Shown: positions 43,625 to 56,139, counted from the stretch's first letter. The stretch is DNA of 64,000 nt from Hanleya hanleyi (GCA_036873755.1 JAVTVY010019618.1:1-64000); one strand, 5' to 3'. Translations and numbers: made by a program. Notes: a model not told the origin generated them from the sequence alone.

Positions 43625-46600
43625 CTATGAAAAGGAATGACAATAAAATCGGTTGGTCCCGATTAAAGAGAATTAAAATTAATTTCATATGAAGAAATAA
43701 ATGTTCTCGAAGGTTGTCTTCAAAAGTCACAAATATGACTATTTTGAAAAAATATAATGATAGATGTAACGTTGAATCCATAAAAGATGAAACCCATAGC
43801 TAAACCTTCGGAGAATGGTTATCATACCTCAGACGGGAAGACGATACAGTCGACCATGTGGTGCAGTTTTGGGACGTCTATAGCTTCGAACCTCCGGACA
43901 TCTCCCTGATGCACAGCCGGGAACTTTGTCACAATAACGTATCCTTTCACAACTTCACACGAAGCACCAGGGTCTCTCATGCTCTTTGAATACTGAACGA
44001 ATACCTCATTATGTTGAAGCGATTTTGTTTCGTCCATCGCCCCAAACATATTTCTGCCGTGGGTGGAAGGGATTTCGATCCTGGCCTTGTCCCGCATGTC
44101 TCCTGAAGTTATAGTGACAAAAACAGGTACACAGTATGCATATATCGACTAATCAATTACCTGGCTACTCCAGGCAGTTGTGTAACATGAATGGACTAGA
44201 AGCTTGGTCAGATCCAGTATTTAGTAGCCAGTCGTCGTTCATAAATTGGTGAAATATGTGAGAGGTGGGAAAAGTTGACGTCTGGCGAATAAAACTCAAC
44301 CATATGACTCAGACACATCGATAAAAACTCATCCATAATCAGAATATCATATTCATGCTATAATATTAGTACCAAAACCCATAGGCATAAGATAAAACGT
44401 ATATACCGGTGTATATATAAACACAAGCTAGATTCTTGCTAGAGGAAAGCGGTCAAAAGTTTCCACTGATGCCAGCAAAACGTGATTCTCCTATTGTCAA
44501 TTCCACATCATTGAATATTGTTTTTTTCAAATGACATTCCTACAGTTCCTGATCATTTTTTAATAGTGATTTATATGAGAACCCTGGCGATATTGTAGTA
44601 TACGATGTTCAAACAGTCACTAACTCTGGGTTAAGCAGAATTAGGCACAACTACGAAGCGTATCGCCAGAGATCCTGCACGCTACATTAGTATCACTAGT
44701 ATCATAAAACTTTAGAACCTTGGAGTGAAGACACTTGATATAATAACCGTGTCAAACCAGTTTCTGCAATACTGGTTTGTCACGTTGATTTAAATCGTCA
44801 CGTTTATACAGGATCTAGCAAATGTCACAAAGCGAGATAAGTATATCTGACTATCCGGAAAGAGAGGGTAAACAATGTCGAAATTGTAAGCGCCTCTGTT
44901 GTCGGCGCGAGAATAAACACTTTTTAACCCTCGGCCTATCAGGATGCGGGTTCCTGTCGTCGGCACGTACGTCCAGTCGTCCGGTCGCCCGGTCAGTCGT
45001 CCGTCCGGTCGTCAATATTTCTTGTGAACGCTCCAGAAGCCAACCATTGCTTCTAGAGACTTTAATTTTGGTATACATGATTGCTGGGTGGTCAGCCACA
45101 AGTCTATGAATTTGGATTGAGTCAGTGAATATGATTTAACGTCGCTTTCAACACTATGTCGGTCATATCACGACGTTTGGTTTCCATTCCTTTTCACACC
45201 CGGAAACCACACGGATAGTGTCCTATTCCTTTTAAAACCATGGATCCCGTGGAAGGGGTGCATTGCGATGATTTTTTTGGTTTCCTTAGCAATGTCACTT
45301 AAAATGTCCATATGACGACGTGAACAAGACAAAAGCCTAACCGTTACAGCTAGAGATTTCAAATTTGAGCATTGTTGGGTGGTCAACCACAAGCCTGTCG
45401 AATTTGGGTATATTACGATGGTTTTTGTGGTTTCCATGGCAACGTCACTCAATGTCCGTATGACGACGTGAACACGATAAACGCCCAACTGTTGCAGCTA
45501 GTGATTTCAAATTTGCTTTGTTGCATTGTTGGGTGGTCAACCACAAGCCTCTCGAATTCGGGTACATTGCGATGTTTTTTGTGGTTTCCAGTGCAACGTC
45601 ATAGAAAACGTCCATATATGACATTGTGAACGCGATAGAAGCTAAACTGTTCCAGCTAGAGACTTCAAATCTGGTATACCGAATTGATGGGTGCTCATTC
45701 ACAAGCCTGTTGAATTAGACTACATCGCAATGATTTTTGTGGTTTTCATAGCAACATCACGCAAAATGTCAATATTACGACGTGAATCGACGTGAGCCAA
45801 ACCGTTGCTTCTAGCGACAAATTTGATATACGCGATTGCTGCAACTTCACGCAAAATGTTCATATGACGATGTGAACAAGATAGAAGCCAAACTGTTGCA
45901 GTTAGAGACTTCTTCAAGATCTTCATGGTGCTAATATGAAGAGTCACAATCAAAGCGTGACTGAGATACATCAGCCCCCACGTGGGTGAGCAGCATGAGT
46001 TTTGTACCATGTCTGTTGCCACGAGGAGAAGATTAATTTCTTCTACATGATGACTGTATATGGATAGTCACACATGTCCAGCTAATCATATCATAGTTAG
46101 TTATATCGTCGCTATATGGCCGAAATAGCGCTGAACGCGACGTAAACCCTAACTCACTCACTCACTCACTCATTCTCTAGATGACTGCTTGACAACGAAT
46201 ATTATGGATTAGGAATACTGATCAGCGATACGGATTTGATATTTTTGGAACATCATGATGTCTTGGCGAAATCATTGAAAACTGGTGATCGCTTCTCTTT
46301 TGCAGGAAACTAGCCTATGTTTATGTATACTATGATTGTCATTTTGAATTTGGTGCTAATACTGTTATATGGAATATGGAATAGGTCTTTGGATTATGGA
46401 CGCGGATATTCTTTAATGGACGACGGCTGAATTATGAATGACGGACCAGACGCTTGTAATTCAAATTTGGTACACAGGATTGGTTGGTCAACCACAAGCC
46501 TATTGAATATGGGTATATGTGATGATTTTTGTGGTTTCCATGGCAATGTCACGCAAAATGACCTATGATGATGTGAACGCGATAGAAGCCAAACCGTTTG

Positions 46601-49600
46601 GTACGCATAATGGTTGGGTGGTCATACACTAGTTAGCCTATCAAATTTGGGTAGGAGAGTGAGGACACATGGGACAGGGGAGACTTGGGACACCCTTTAT
46701 TTGGTACCCTTGTGAAAGCCAATGAAGACTGAGCTTACATGTGCTGTTTGGTTTTGATACCGCCCCCCACATTTACCATTCTGGTGTTTCCAGGAATCAT
46801 TGAAGTGTGTAACTCTTTCTTTTTGTGTTTTTGGAGGTCACGCCCATTTGTTTATACGGTGCAATATTAGGTATATGATGCCGATATTTTGGCACAGGAT
46901 TGTCTGTTATATAGATCACACATGACACTGACAGAATTTGTGAGGACATGAACAGTTGAGCGAAAAATCACCATTTTGCTAAGTTGGGTCCCCTGGGGAG
47001 AGTTGGGACATAATGTCTCCCCTACGGTGTCCCATCTCTCCCTGCACTTTTGAATAATATTGCGATGTGTATGGTATTATTTTCTGTCGGCAAAGTGATA
47101 ATTTTTTAGCAAGTTCGCATTTTCATGTTAAGTCATTATTTTCTTCAAATAAAAAAGTTAGGGTATTGATTGCATTCAAGTCGTTACATCGGTTGTCCCA
47201 TAATTCCAACTCCTTGTCCCATGTCTCCCGACACTGTCCCAAGTCACCCCCAAAATACACTGAAATGAAATCGTCTCCTCATTATAACACACTCGGTTTG
47301 ATGTCTTACACACTGTGTCATTGCATGGGTATTCTTCCCAGGTTGGTGCATGGCACGCATTGATTTGTACAACTAAATACTTTGGACCGGATGTGAAATA
47401 ATGTGACGTCACAGAAATAGTGTCCCAGGTCTCCCCACTCTTCCCTACATCGCGATGAGTTTCGTGGTTTTCATGGCAACGTCTCACAAATTGTCCATAT
47501 GAGGTTGTGATTGCGATAGAATCCAAACCATTCCAGCCACAGACTTCAAATTTCGCACACGGGATTTTTGGGTACTCAACCACAAGACAATTGAATTTGG
47601 ATACATTGCAATGATTTTTGTAGTTTCCTTGGCAACGTCACGTAAAATGTCCACATGATGATGTAAACGGGATGGAAGCCAAACCATTCTAGCTAGAGAC
47701 TTTGAATTTAATCAAAGTATCACATCTCATCCAATGCATCCAACATCCCACACTGAATTCCAACATAGCTTAATCTTTAACAAGTCACTGTTAAAGCATC
47801 TTCTGCATTCAGCCAAATCTTCCAGGTTTTTACACATGCATTTTCCATTCATTGTCTACCAATATATAGTGATATATATATTTAGGTGCTATCTCATGTT
47901 TACTTTCATATCAGGAGTCTTGGGTCTAAACATGATTTTCCTTTTAGCTTATCGCTGGCTTCCTTCAAATATTAACGTCCAAGTCTCCCCCGAATGACGT
48001 TTCTTCATCACGCGTTTTTAACAGAGCAACTATAGGGCCGCAATGTAGATATCAACCATAATGTGTAACTCAGGATAAATAAAGTTTCTATCTATCTACT
48101 GACGTTGCTGAAAGCTACAAATAGATGGGCAATTCCAGAGGTGTATCAACGCTTCTTAAATCTTTCAATCAGACAGTAAGTAACGCAATACCATTCAACT
48201 CTAACCAGTCCATTATCATAAATTATCCTCTTCAACAAATATAATGACACAACTAAGCACAGATGACTTGACAACAATTTTTGGGCGTTTTCGTTCGTAG
48301 TAGACTGCAAGCTCGTTCAATCGGACCTGAAGACAAACTGATCGGTATGTTTGCGTTTTCAAAACAATTGCTGTCTTCTTGATATACACGTATGCCTGAC
48401 CATTTCTTGCTTAAAGTTTTCACAATAATTATACGATAATAACAGCTTACTCATGTGCATTCCCATTACAGCATGAAGCATTTGACTGAAAAATGGATCA
48501 GTCGTCAGTTGAATTCCACTGTCCACCAGTTTCCCGTACTTTATACCAATGCTTGCTCGTTTTCCCAACGCATCTGCGGCTTTTCGTTCGTGGATGAACA
48601 TATCCACGAGCTCTTCGATCATGTCTTCCTGAAGACGAAGAAACACGGAGTTGGGCACGCCAAGTTGGTCCATCAGCATGACGGCTTGGTGATTCAGGTA
48701 TAACTGACCTTTGGAGCAAAACACAACACAAGAATTTACATACTTCATCAAGTTAAAACAAGTTGAACATATATACCCGGCAATCTGCCTTATCCTGTTC
48801 TTCACATAAAGTTTCGAATGGTGAGAAAAATGTATATTCAATGAAGCATGGAATTTGTTTGACAATAAACAGATACCATATATGCTGAACAACGGTTAAC
48901 GATCAAGATAAATTGTCGGGAGTATTTTCACCACAGAACCACATGTGTCTCTCGTTTAGTAATACGTCACCAAAAACATTCCTTGACATTATCGGGGTAG
49001 TAAGTAAATATCAGACATTGTGAAGCCGGACCGTTGATGCGTCGAAACACATTCATATTATTCAGCAAGAGAAGATTACGTCTTTGTGAAATGTCATCAT
49101 TTGCCATACATACCATTGAAGAATAAGGATAAGGAGACTTCCAACTTACACGGCTGAGAAACTTTCACTATCTCAAGACGCTGGTGGTCACTTTCGAATT
49201 TTCGCATACTCTTTCTAATGATGAGGGAGTCCCCGTCCAAAGTAGGGTAAAGTGACACAGTCCCCTTACATCCGCCATATCTGATCTGATACACTGAGTG
49301 TACTCGCGTTCGACCGGTTTCTTTGGATATCTATGGAGAACATCTCTAATCAATCACATTTTGACTTTTCACATATTAAGATATTTAATCTTGTATGTAG
49401 CAACTGTCATTTGATGACAACATCTTACATAAAATGATATAGTAGCTCTTAGTGACTCATCCCCGTGGGTATGTTGTGGTTTTTAAGTTAAGATCCAACT
49501 AAGTTATGCCTCGAACAAGAAATTGTTGACGAACGAACGACCGGACGAAAGGCAGGCGGGACGAACGGTGTGCGAGGATAAGATTTTTCTCTGAACGGAT

Positions 49601-52413
49601 TGTCCCCCTGTATGTTTCAACCCACACCCACTCACCCTAAATCTAACCATAATCCAAGCCATATATGCTTCTATGCTCTAATTCAGGAACGGGAGTCAGA
49701 TTACCCTGAACTTGAGCTCAGCTGTCCCCAACATTTGATATGGAAGAGGGACAGGAGATAGGGTGACCGATGAACCTTTTTATACTGGACGTCAAGACTT
49801 ACATGGCGACGACGATAGACTGAGAGGTAAAAGAAATTATATGGGTACCTGATCCATGGGTGATCTCCTGCTTCAAATAGACCTCAATATTCCTTCGAAG
49901 TAGGTTCTCATTTGCAAATTGTCCGGTAATGAGTGAGTGAGTCAGTGAGTTAGTCAGTCACTCCATGCGAATCTTTCGTTGGCAAAATAAGGAGAACCTT
50001 GATTTTTGACACGAAGGTGCATTGTTACCAGCAAGTTCTGAGCTGACCTACTTTTGATGAAAATCTCTGGTGATTATTGATGAAAATCACTGGTGATTCT
50101 GACTTGGGCTGTGCCAATCTTAATATAGGCAGGATTTCAACTTGGGCGGGGGAGGGGGTCCAAGAGTTCAGTGCGAGTCGCAGTCCTAATGCCTACCCTA
50201 CTTCGTAGGTCCTGTGACCGTTAGTCACACTGCTCATGTTTTCAAAAGAACGGTGTTTATTTCGTGATTTCGTGAATGGTTGCCGAGGCATGGCAGGCCA
50301 AAGTTACATTTATGATAAAACAATTCCTGTATGTAATAGGTGGAACGTTAGATATTTTAACCACTGTAATGAGTTTTGTGAAATTTTGCATACGGGTATT
50401 TTTGACAATTATACATCCATTGAATGCAACACAGCTGTCATTCTTCTACAAATAAGCCCAAATAGCAGTTACAATCCCAATCATGTTTGAACAGTTTTAT
50501 TTTTCTACATAGGGCAATATTAGTGATGATGAGGAAATAGAAATATAGGAATCTTAACAAGTTTTAAAAATACTCCTTTCTCATACCTTCAGGGATTACA
50601 GCTCATAACCATGGATTGAATTTCATATCAGTTTCATATATTTCAAGAAGTTTTGTCACATTTATTGATGTACTACAGGACTCACCTTTTTGGCCAGAGA
50701 TAAGGATATCCTGCCCGTTCCATCGGAGAATGTATAACCATTCTTCTTTACATCCTTATCGTCAGTTGTCACTTTCTTTCCATCTGCCTCAACTGTAATG
50801 CTATCTTCTGAAGTCGAGAAACACTGTCCCATCCTGGACACGTATGTCGCCGCACAGCCGATCCGACTCAAGTCCCCCATCCAATCCCTTATGTCTTCCG
50901 CCTCGTATCCTTCGTCGTCTTCAGCATAAAACCAGACCCCGTGGTCCCGAAGTTGGCTGTTCGAGCAAGCCAGGAATTCAAAATGCCTATCACATGCAAA
51001 GATGCCATCTTCAAGGCGGCGTTCTATTGTTCTTCGATAGAAGTCATCCTCTGCACGAACGTTTGACAGTCTCTGCATGTCGTCATCTCGGAAAGACACT
51101 CTCAGACAGAAATCTGGGTCGTATTTACGGAGGATCCGGTTATCAAACATGATATGTGGAGGGTAGAAAATACATCTGGTTGGGGTGGCCACAAGTCGTC
51201 GTACTTTTTTGAGCTTGGGAAGTAGTATATCGCACGTTTTATAATCATCAGACATGAACAACTTGAGGGCTTGTCTCAGATTGATGAACCTGCGTGTCTC
51301 TACCACGTCAGCTATTTGGTACAAAGACTCCTCCAGCTGGGTTGGTTCTTTCTGAGAATACGACGCCATGTCCTCCAAGAAGGAGTTGTCCCGAGCTATA
51401 GTCTCTGACACCAGCAAGCCTTTTGAGATAAGGACTTGAAAAGCCCAGCGTTCCGCAAAACTGCTAAGATACATATGTGAAAGTTTAGAGATTTGGCTAT
51501 CTTTGGTTGTCTTCTCAAAATGCACTGCAACATTTGTAAAGTTCACCCGAAATCCCAAAGACTGGAGTCTGCTCAGGATGCCATCCACTCCGGGGAATTG
51601 CGACTGTGGATCCGTTGCTCTTATTCTCAGTCTCATGCAGTTGGAACCGCCAAGTATATCAGCTGAACAGGTCATGAATTCAATCATTCTCTTGAAAGGA
51701 AACCGATAGTTATCGCCATCAATGTTACTGATATCCGGGTGAACTATATGCCTAAGCCTTAATGGCAAAGCTTCGCTAACTCTTGGTGCCAACAAAAGCA
51801 GAAAGTAGATGTCAACAGACGCTTGATTTTTACTAACTATAATATCTGTGGCAATGTCTCTATTCCAGAGCAACTCGAACTTACCAACATTACCTGCAAA
51901 TTCAAAAAATATGTAGAACTTTTTGCTGTCATACTCAAACCGAGCCTTGCATCTACCTGTATCGAAAATCGGAAGCCTTCCACTGGATTTGCTGTTGTAA
52001 TAACCGTAGAAGGAGTTTGGGTGAAGAAAGGAGCCCAATGAGAAATCTTCAATTGGAATGTCACTATGGAGGGCTATTCTCTGAGTAGACGTGTATATGG
52101 CGGTATCATGGGTACTCAGCCAAAATGGAAGATTTGTTGTCATTCATTTTGTAGCCACATCAGTTAACCATAGTGTATGCCATGCTCTGTCAGCGATGCT
52201 GTCAACGGTAACTTCAATGTCAGATGAAACATCAGACGGTATATTGGTCACTCTATGCAATTTCACATCCTTGTACCGTAAAAGTTCACAGAGATATGAT
52301 TCACCGAACAGTCTCTCTACTATGCTACTTGGATCTCTTTCTATTGTCTTCTGATTGTGCAAGGAATCATCATGAAACACCCTCATGAACAACTTCAGCG
52401 ATTTGCTGGCCAT
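41801..52413 (-). CDS. cellular RNA-dependent RNA polymerase (RNAi type), five exons
   Basis: Five minus-strand exons (52,413-50,686; 49,330-49,150; 48,708-48,451; 44,102-43,828; 43,624-41,801) all have GT-AG borders and agreeing phases (0, 1, 1, 0), totalling 4,266 nt, a multiple of three, about 1,420 codons. The signature DLDGD (DxDGD, 43,588-43,574) lies in [20 protein letters not shown]. Eukaryotic QDE-1/EGO-1-type RdRPs copy RNA to make dsRNA or secondary small RNAs; they are patchy in animals. The family motifs YTFSDGTGRIS, QIRYGGCKG, GRNMFGAMDET and ALSFPWIVSDVL are in order. One in-frame TGA (52,146-52,144) interrupts the first exon directly before an ATG; either translation starts there or the allele is damaged. 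Confidence 0.85.
43828..44102 (-). CDS. RdRP exon 4
   Basis: Acceptor ACTTCAG|GA at 44,103 and donor GAG|GTATGA at 43,827. Encodes KARIEIPSTHGRNMFGAMDE and TKFPAVHQGDVRRFEAIDVP, then HHMVDCIVFPSE, the strands leading into the catalytic loop. Phase 0 junction with exon 5. Confidence 0.88.
44230..44690 (-). repeat. RT-element related fragments in the RdRP intron
   Basis: 44,590-44,690 on the minus strand reads GTAGCGTGCAGGATCTCTGG, CGCTTCGTAGTTGTG and CTAATTCTGCTTAACCC, matching the end of the RT ORF and its 3' flank at 15,616-15,675. 44,245-44,310 (TGAGAGGTGGGAAAAGTTGA, CGTCTGGCGA) resembles the inverted repeats at 57,770 and 63,050. Both are short decayed pieces. Confidence 0.55.
45912..46465 (+). 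mobile_element. second RT-element copy (3' part only)
   Basis: Matches 15,703-16,051 from CTTCAAGATCTTCATGGTGC to GACGCTTGTAATTC at high identity, including the small membrane-type ORF (here broken by a TAG in GAAACTAGCC). It is inserted in a satellite unit and is itself interrupted by a SINE (45,976-46,172). Confidence 0.85.
45976..46172 (+). mobile_element. SINE nested in the RT-element copy
   Basis: Comparison with the uninterrupted copy at 15,762 (GATACATCATTCTTTAGATG) shows about 195 extra bases here. They start GCCCCCACGTGGGTGAGC and end with GCTGAACGCGACGTAAACCC and a CTCACTCACTCACTCATT tail. This gives the best estimate of full length for this SINE. Confidence 0.75.
46654..47445. mobile_element. 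TA-flanked inverted-repeat DNA transposon, non-autonomous
   Basis: The ends GGAGAGTGAGGACACATGGG and, on the other strand, GGGAAGAGTGGGGAGACCTG are imperfect TIRs, flanked by TA at 46,652-46,653 and 47,446-47,447. The satellite consensus reads GGGTACATTGCGATG, so the empty site has one TA and the element duplicated it, as Tc1/mariner-like and some related transposons do. Only short frames inside; no transposase seen. Confidence 0.75.
47700..48100 (+). mobile_element. candidate retroposon 3' end
   Basis: Noncoding stretch ending GGATAAATAAAGTTTCTATC followed by TATCTAC: an AATAAA-type signal with a short CTAT repeat, like the 3' end of a LINE. No RT frame precedes it. 48,100-48,450 is plain intron. 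Confidence 0.3.
48451..48708 (-). CDS. RdRP exon 3
   Basis: Acceptor TCCAAAG|GT at 48,709 and donor ATGA|GTAAGC at 48,450. Encodes QLYLNHQAVMLMDQLGVPNS, VFLRLQEDMIEELVDMFIHE and a helical segment to GMHM. The single A left at the donor joins GA of exon 4 to restore an Arg codon. Confidence 0.85.
49150..49330 (-). CDS. RdRP exon 2
   Basis: Acceptor TCTCCATAG|AT at 49,331 and donor CCGT|GTAAGT at 49,149. Encodes the family motif YQIRYGGCKGTVSLYPTLDG and SLIIRKSMRKFES. Phase 0 with exon 1 and phase 1 with exon 3 (T plus GT gives Cys). Confidence 0.85.
50686..52413 (-). CDS. RdRP exon 1 with an in-frame TGA
   Basis: Starts at ATG 52,413 (ASKSLKLFMRVFHDD) and is open except for TGA at 52,146-52,144, immediately followed by ATG 52,143 (TTNLPFWLSTHDTAIYT). 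It ends NGYTFSDGTGRISLSLAKK with donor AAG|GTGAGT at 50,685. An in-frame TAG lies just upstream of the start. A separate frame from 52,468 (acceptor GTTTCAG) reads CCLVCFDSVIELLDEIGDGQ to a TGA near 52,376 and may be the displaced true N-terminus, implying a frameshift as well. Confidence 0.7.
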
Positions 52414-52574
52414 CACCTATTTCGTCCAATAGTTCAATGACAGAATCGAAGCAAACTAGACAGCACCTCTGAAACAAATACATATTATATTAGGTATTGT
52501 CTTGTAATTCCTAGTAAGCGAGTCACGTGATTGGAAGTTTTCCCATTTTGTATCGGATAGTCATGAGTAGAAAC

Positions 52575-52790
52575 ACTAAAGGGTGAGTGAATATGATTTA
52601 ACCTCGATTTCAACAATATTTCAGTCATATCGCAACAAAACAACTAAGCACCACCCAGTCAAGTTGCGCTCCTATTGCTTCAAAGAAGCAAATCTCTGAA
52701 GCAACTTGGAACCAGACACCTGCCATCCACCCTATAAAACACTGATGACAGACATAAGACACAGGCCGGACGCTTACATTGGTGCAATAT
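52575..52790 (-). mobile_element. SINE copy, minus orientation
   Basis: On the minus strand the tail reads CGATATGACTGAAATATTGT, TGAAATCGAGGTTAAATC, then ATTCACTCACCC. The body holds a small hairpin TTGCTTC-TTT-GAAGCAA near 52,676. It lies upstream of the RdRP gene. Confidence 0.65.
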
Positions 52791-55430
52791 AAAACAAGTG
52801 CAATTACAGAGCTAGACACCACATTATCAAGTTCCTGTTGCTTCTCAGCAAAATGCATTGAAGCAACAGGAACACATGACACAAATGTTCCCCTGCAGTG
52901 GAAACGTCAGGCGAAATTCCACCGCGCTGGTGATCTATCGGTATTCATTTCAACAACATTCATTTCCGTTGTGTTTTTTTTTGCTTGTCTGTGAATTATC
53001 CACGATCGCTTTCATCGAACGAAACAAGACGGTGGAAACACTGAACTGGAATCTTTCTAAATTACCCAAGACGCGTACCTCGCCTCCAAACTTACGGACA
53101 TATGAGAAATAGCAGGTAGTAGCCATCTTCTTGTTAGGTGTTCCTGGTGATCACTATTTCCCGCGAACCAGAAACTCAGAGGTCCTTCCAATGCAATGTA
53201 TCAGTTATTTAATTTACTTCTTGAACCATCAATTCAGAGTACTTATGTCAACCCATGTAATCTTGGAATGACTGTAATCGCAGTTCTGAATAATGTTGAA
53301 CACAGTTTCAAATGATAAGCACGCACAATTCTGGATGATAAGCAGTATTGGATGATACGCATGCCGTTTTGGAGGGTCAGTAGGCTGTGGATATGAATTA
53401 CAGTTTGGTCAAGTAAACCACGGCCAAAGTCAGAAAACGCTGACAGCTAAGATGGATCACCATACATGAAACGACATGACACGTAGCTCCTTTAACTACA
53501 GTTCATCTATTTTGGAGACTGACAAGGGACCACAGATCGAATCTCAACGGGGTTCCTCCAATGTGGTCGACTGCATGGCCGCCATTTGTACTCTCCCTCC
53601 TGACGTTACGAATAACGACACGTGGTCGTTACAATTACAAATTAATACAAAAGTAAAGTGTTTTAAAGAACAGGCGTAATTTATTGACATTTAGTCGTGG
53701 TAATAAATTGTTTATCTCTAACTAACAGTGAAGTTTTGGGAGGTTTGACATAGAAAAGTACATGTAGCGTCCCTTGAGCCATTGACCATCCTACATCAAT
53801 CTACAATACGGTGCCATCTCATAAATATGGACACCATCACACTGATCCCGGTAGGAATATATGTCATCGCGACATTTAAATCATCCTTGGAGCAACGTAA
53901 ATCTGACTTGCCCAATCTCAGAACGATACAGTCCCTGATATATAATTATTTTACGATACACCACCCCATCATTAGGGCGATGCTGTGGATGCCACTTGTC
54001 ACGCTTCGCCGAAATCCTAGTTCCCGGTTTCTTGTTCATGCCACTCAAACGTGAATTAACGGATCACTCTCGTCCTAATGCCACCGACACATCACAATCC
54101 GTACCACCAAGGAATCCATTTCATATTTCTCTCGAAGTCGCACTTTGATTTTCATCTGTGCATAGCCCACACATAGGCCATAATTAACGTATACCCAAAG
54201 TTGTTACCAATCCATAACTTGGAACTGGACATACAACAAATGTTAACAGACGGGCGGTCGGACGGAGAGAAATTGCCTTGACATATACGACATCGTCTGT
54301 AAGAAAGGAGGACAATATTGTCGTGATCCGGCACGGATCACAGTGCACCTGTCAGCGCACGTGGGCTTAATTCTGAACAAGACTAAGAGCAGGGGTAAAC
54401 ATGTCACCCTCAGACTCTGAAACGGAGGAGAACAAGTCCTATACGATGTACACCATGCTGCGATTTATGTTACTGTATAATTACTCTGAACTGCGGCTTG
54501 CAAAATTACTTCTCCATATTCAAATCTCGTCATACAAAGCCCGATGCGTGCAGTGGAGATAAAATTCAATTTCCTCCATCTAAGTTACTAGCATATGTAT
54601 CGGCAAAAACCCGCGTCCGATAAACCAAGATGATTTCACAATGTGCTAAGTTACTGGCTTTTTTCTCTGTATAGCTCTGTCCAAAATCAAACGGCTTCAC
54701 AGCAGTGTCACTAAGAATGGCGAAAATCGATGCTACAGGTACCGACTGGTTTTGATGGAAGCGACGCCTATGGGTAGTTCCTACTCGGCGGAGGCGAGTG
54801 TCATTCGGAACAACTCGCTGTTCCTGATATGATTTTCTCTCTGATTCACAAAAAAGAAATACAGTCTCCTGATATAGATACGGCATCATAGTATCTAGAA
54901 TTAGTACATAAACATCTGATATAATCAAACAGTTTATCAGGATTTTTCAGCTTTCGACATGCGGTATTCACCTCTTGTTTTATATTGAAAACCGTTCAAC
55001 ATCCGTGTGGAGTACATTTACTTTATTGGTGTAGGCATACTCTCACTTGGGGCGGGTAAAAAACGGTGTTTGACAAAAAAAACCTGTCTATATGCGAGTC
55101 ATATTCCCTCTTGTGCTGGCCTTATTGGTTAAAATACAGTAAATGACACCACTTCTTCCAATGGTCGTGGTAAGAATATCCCGTACAAAATATTCAATTG
55201 TTTTCTTATTGCATAATATCATAGCTAACTTTTATTGTGTTCCGCTTACTTAGTATATGTGGATTTATTCCTGAAAATTTTTGATATTTGCGACCCTGTT
55301 CTGTACAAGACACAACCAAACGACGATCCCACGTGACCAGCCTGGACCGCTGAAAAGTGTTCGCCTCATAACACAGTTTGCGTTCTCAAAAAGAAAAAAA
55401 AAGAAGAAAAAAAAAACAAAAAAAAACATC

Positions 55431-55468
<38 letters not shown>

Positions 55469-56130
55469 AACAATTGATTGCAGTGTGGGTTGGTATATTT
55501 CACGGGAAGAGCGAGGAGTGGTAATGCACAATATCAGTATGTAGTTTTAAATTAAGATACAGGAAGATAACCGTTCCAGGTACAAACTGAAGCTGTTTCA
55601 CATGGGGCGTAATGGGACGAATCAATAGTGTATCCTAATTAGCGTACAGACGGAGCTTGCTGATTTTTATTTCATTCAATCATCAACGTTTGACAACATA
55701 ATTGAATTGGAATAATCAATATGATTACACAGACGAAAGTATATGAATTGTATATGTCTGAGACCCTGTTAGGGGAATACTAGAAGATATCCCTGAAATA
55801 TATAGTTTTAACACATATATGTGTACTCTGTCTTGAAAATGGTGTTCGTAATTCCGCCGGGTTCTGTAATTTAGCGGCTAAATTTCATTTCTTCCTGTGG
55901 TGAAATATTGATCACTGATAGGGCACGGCATCAGTTATGTTGAGGGCGTCATGATGGTGGGTCAATAATTCTCTCTCAAACGCATTCGAACTCTTTCAAA
56001 CAGGTCTAAACCGGTTCCATTGTGTATGGGTATAGCTTCGCTATTCCTAAGTCAACATTTGTCTCCCTTGCCGTTCCATCAGGAGCAGTGACGTTACAGA
56101 TGACATGGACATCCCTCTAGTCGTGGTCTA
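52791..56130. other. intergenic stretch, no supported gene
   Basis: Contains an AAC microsatellite (55,428-55,469) after a purine-rich run; the minus frame there encodes only Leu and Phe runs. The 120-codon minus frame at 54,566-54,928 begins plausibly but shows no family pattern or splice context. Nothing else is supportable. Confidence 0.5.
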
Positions 56131-56139
56131 CATCACGAG

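Larger units (their letters stand above)
45040..47715. repeat. ~150-bp satellite in the RdRP intron
   Basis: Recurring landmarks: AGCTAGAGACTTCAAATTTG, GGTGGTCAACCACAAGCCT (45,088, 45,376, 45,531, 45,688, 46,484, 46,618, 47,573), TACATTGCGATGATTTTTGT and GGTTTCCATGGCAACGTCAC. Adjacent unit spacing is about 155 bp. The minus-strand frames (for example TTKTIVIYPNSTGLWLTTQQ) are repeat-driven. The block is interrupted by the RT element copy and the TA-flanked element. A SINE tail in minus orientation sits at 45,118-45,180. Confidence 0.8.

Noticed and set aside
54566..54928. 120-codon minus-strand frame
   Set aside because: No recognisable domain, splice context or neighbours; could be chance.
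55265..55544. Poly-Leu/poly-Asn coding frames
   Set aside because: Translation of an AAC microsatellite and purine run.
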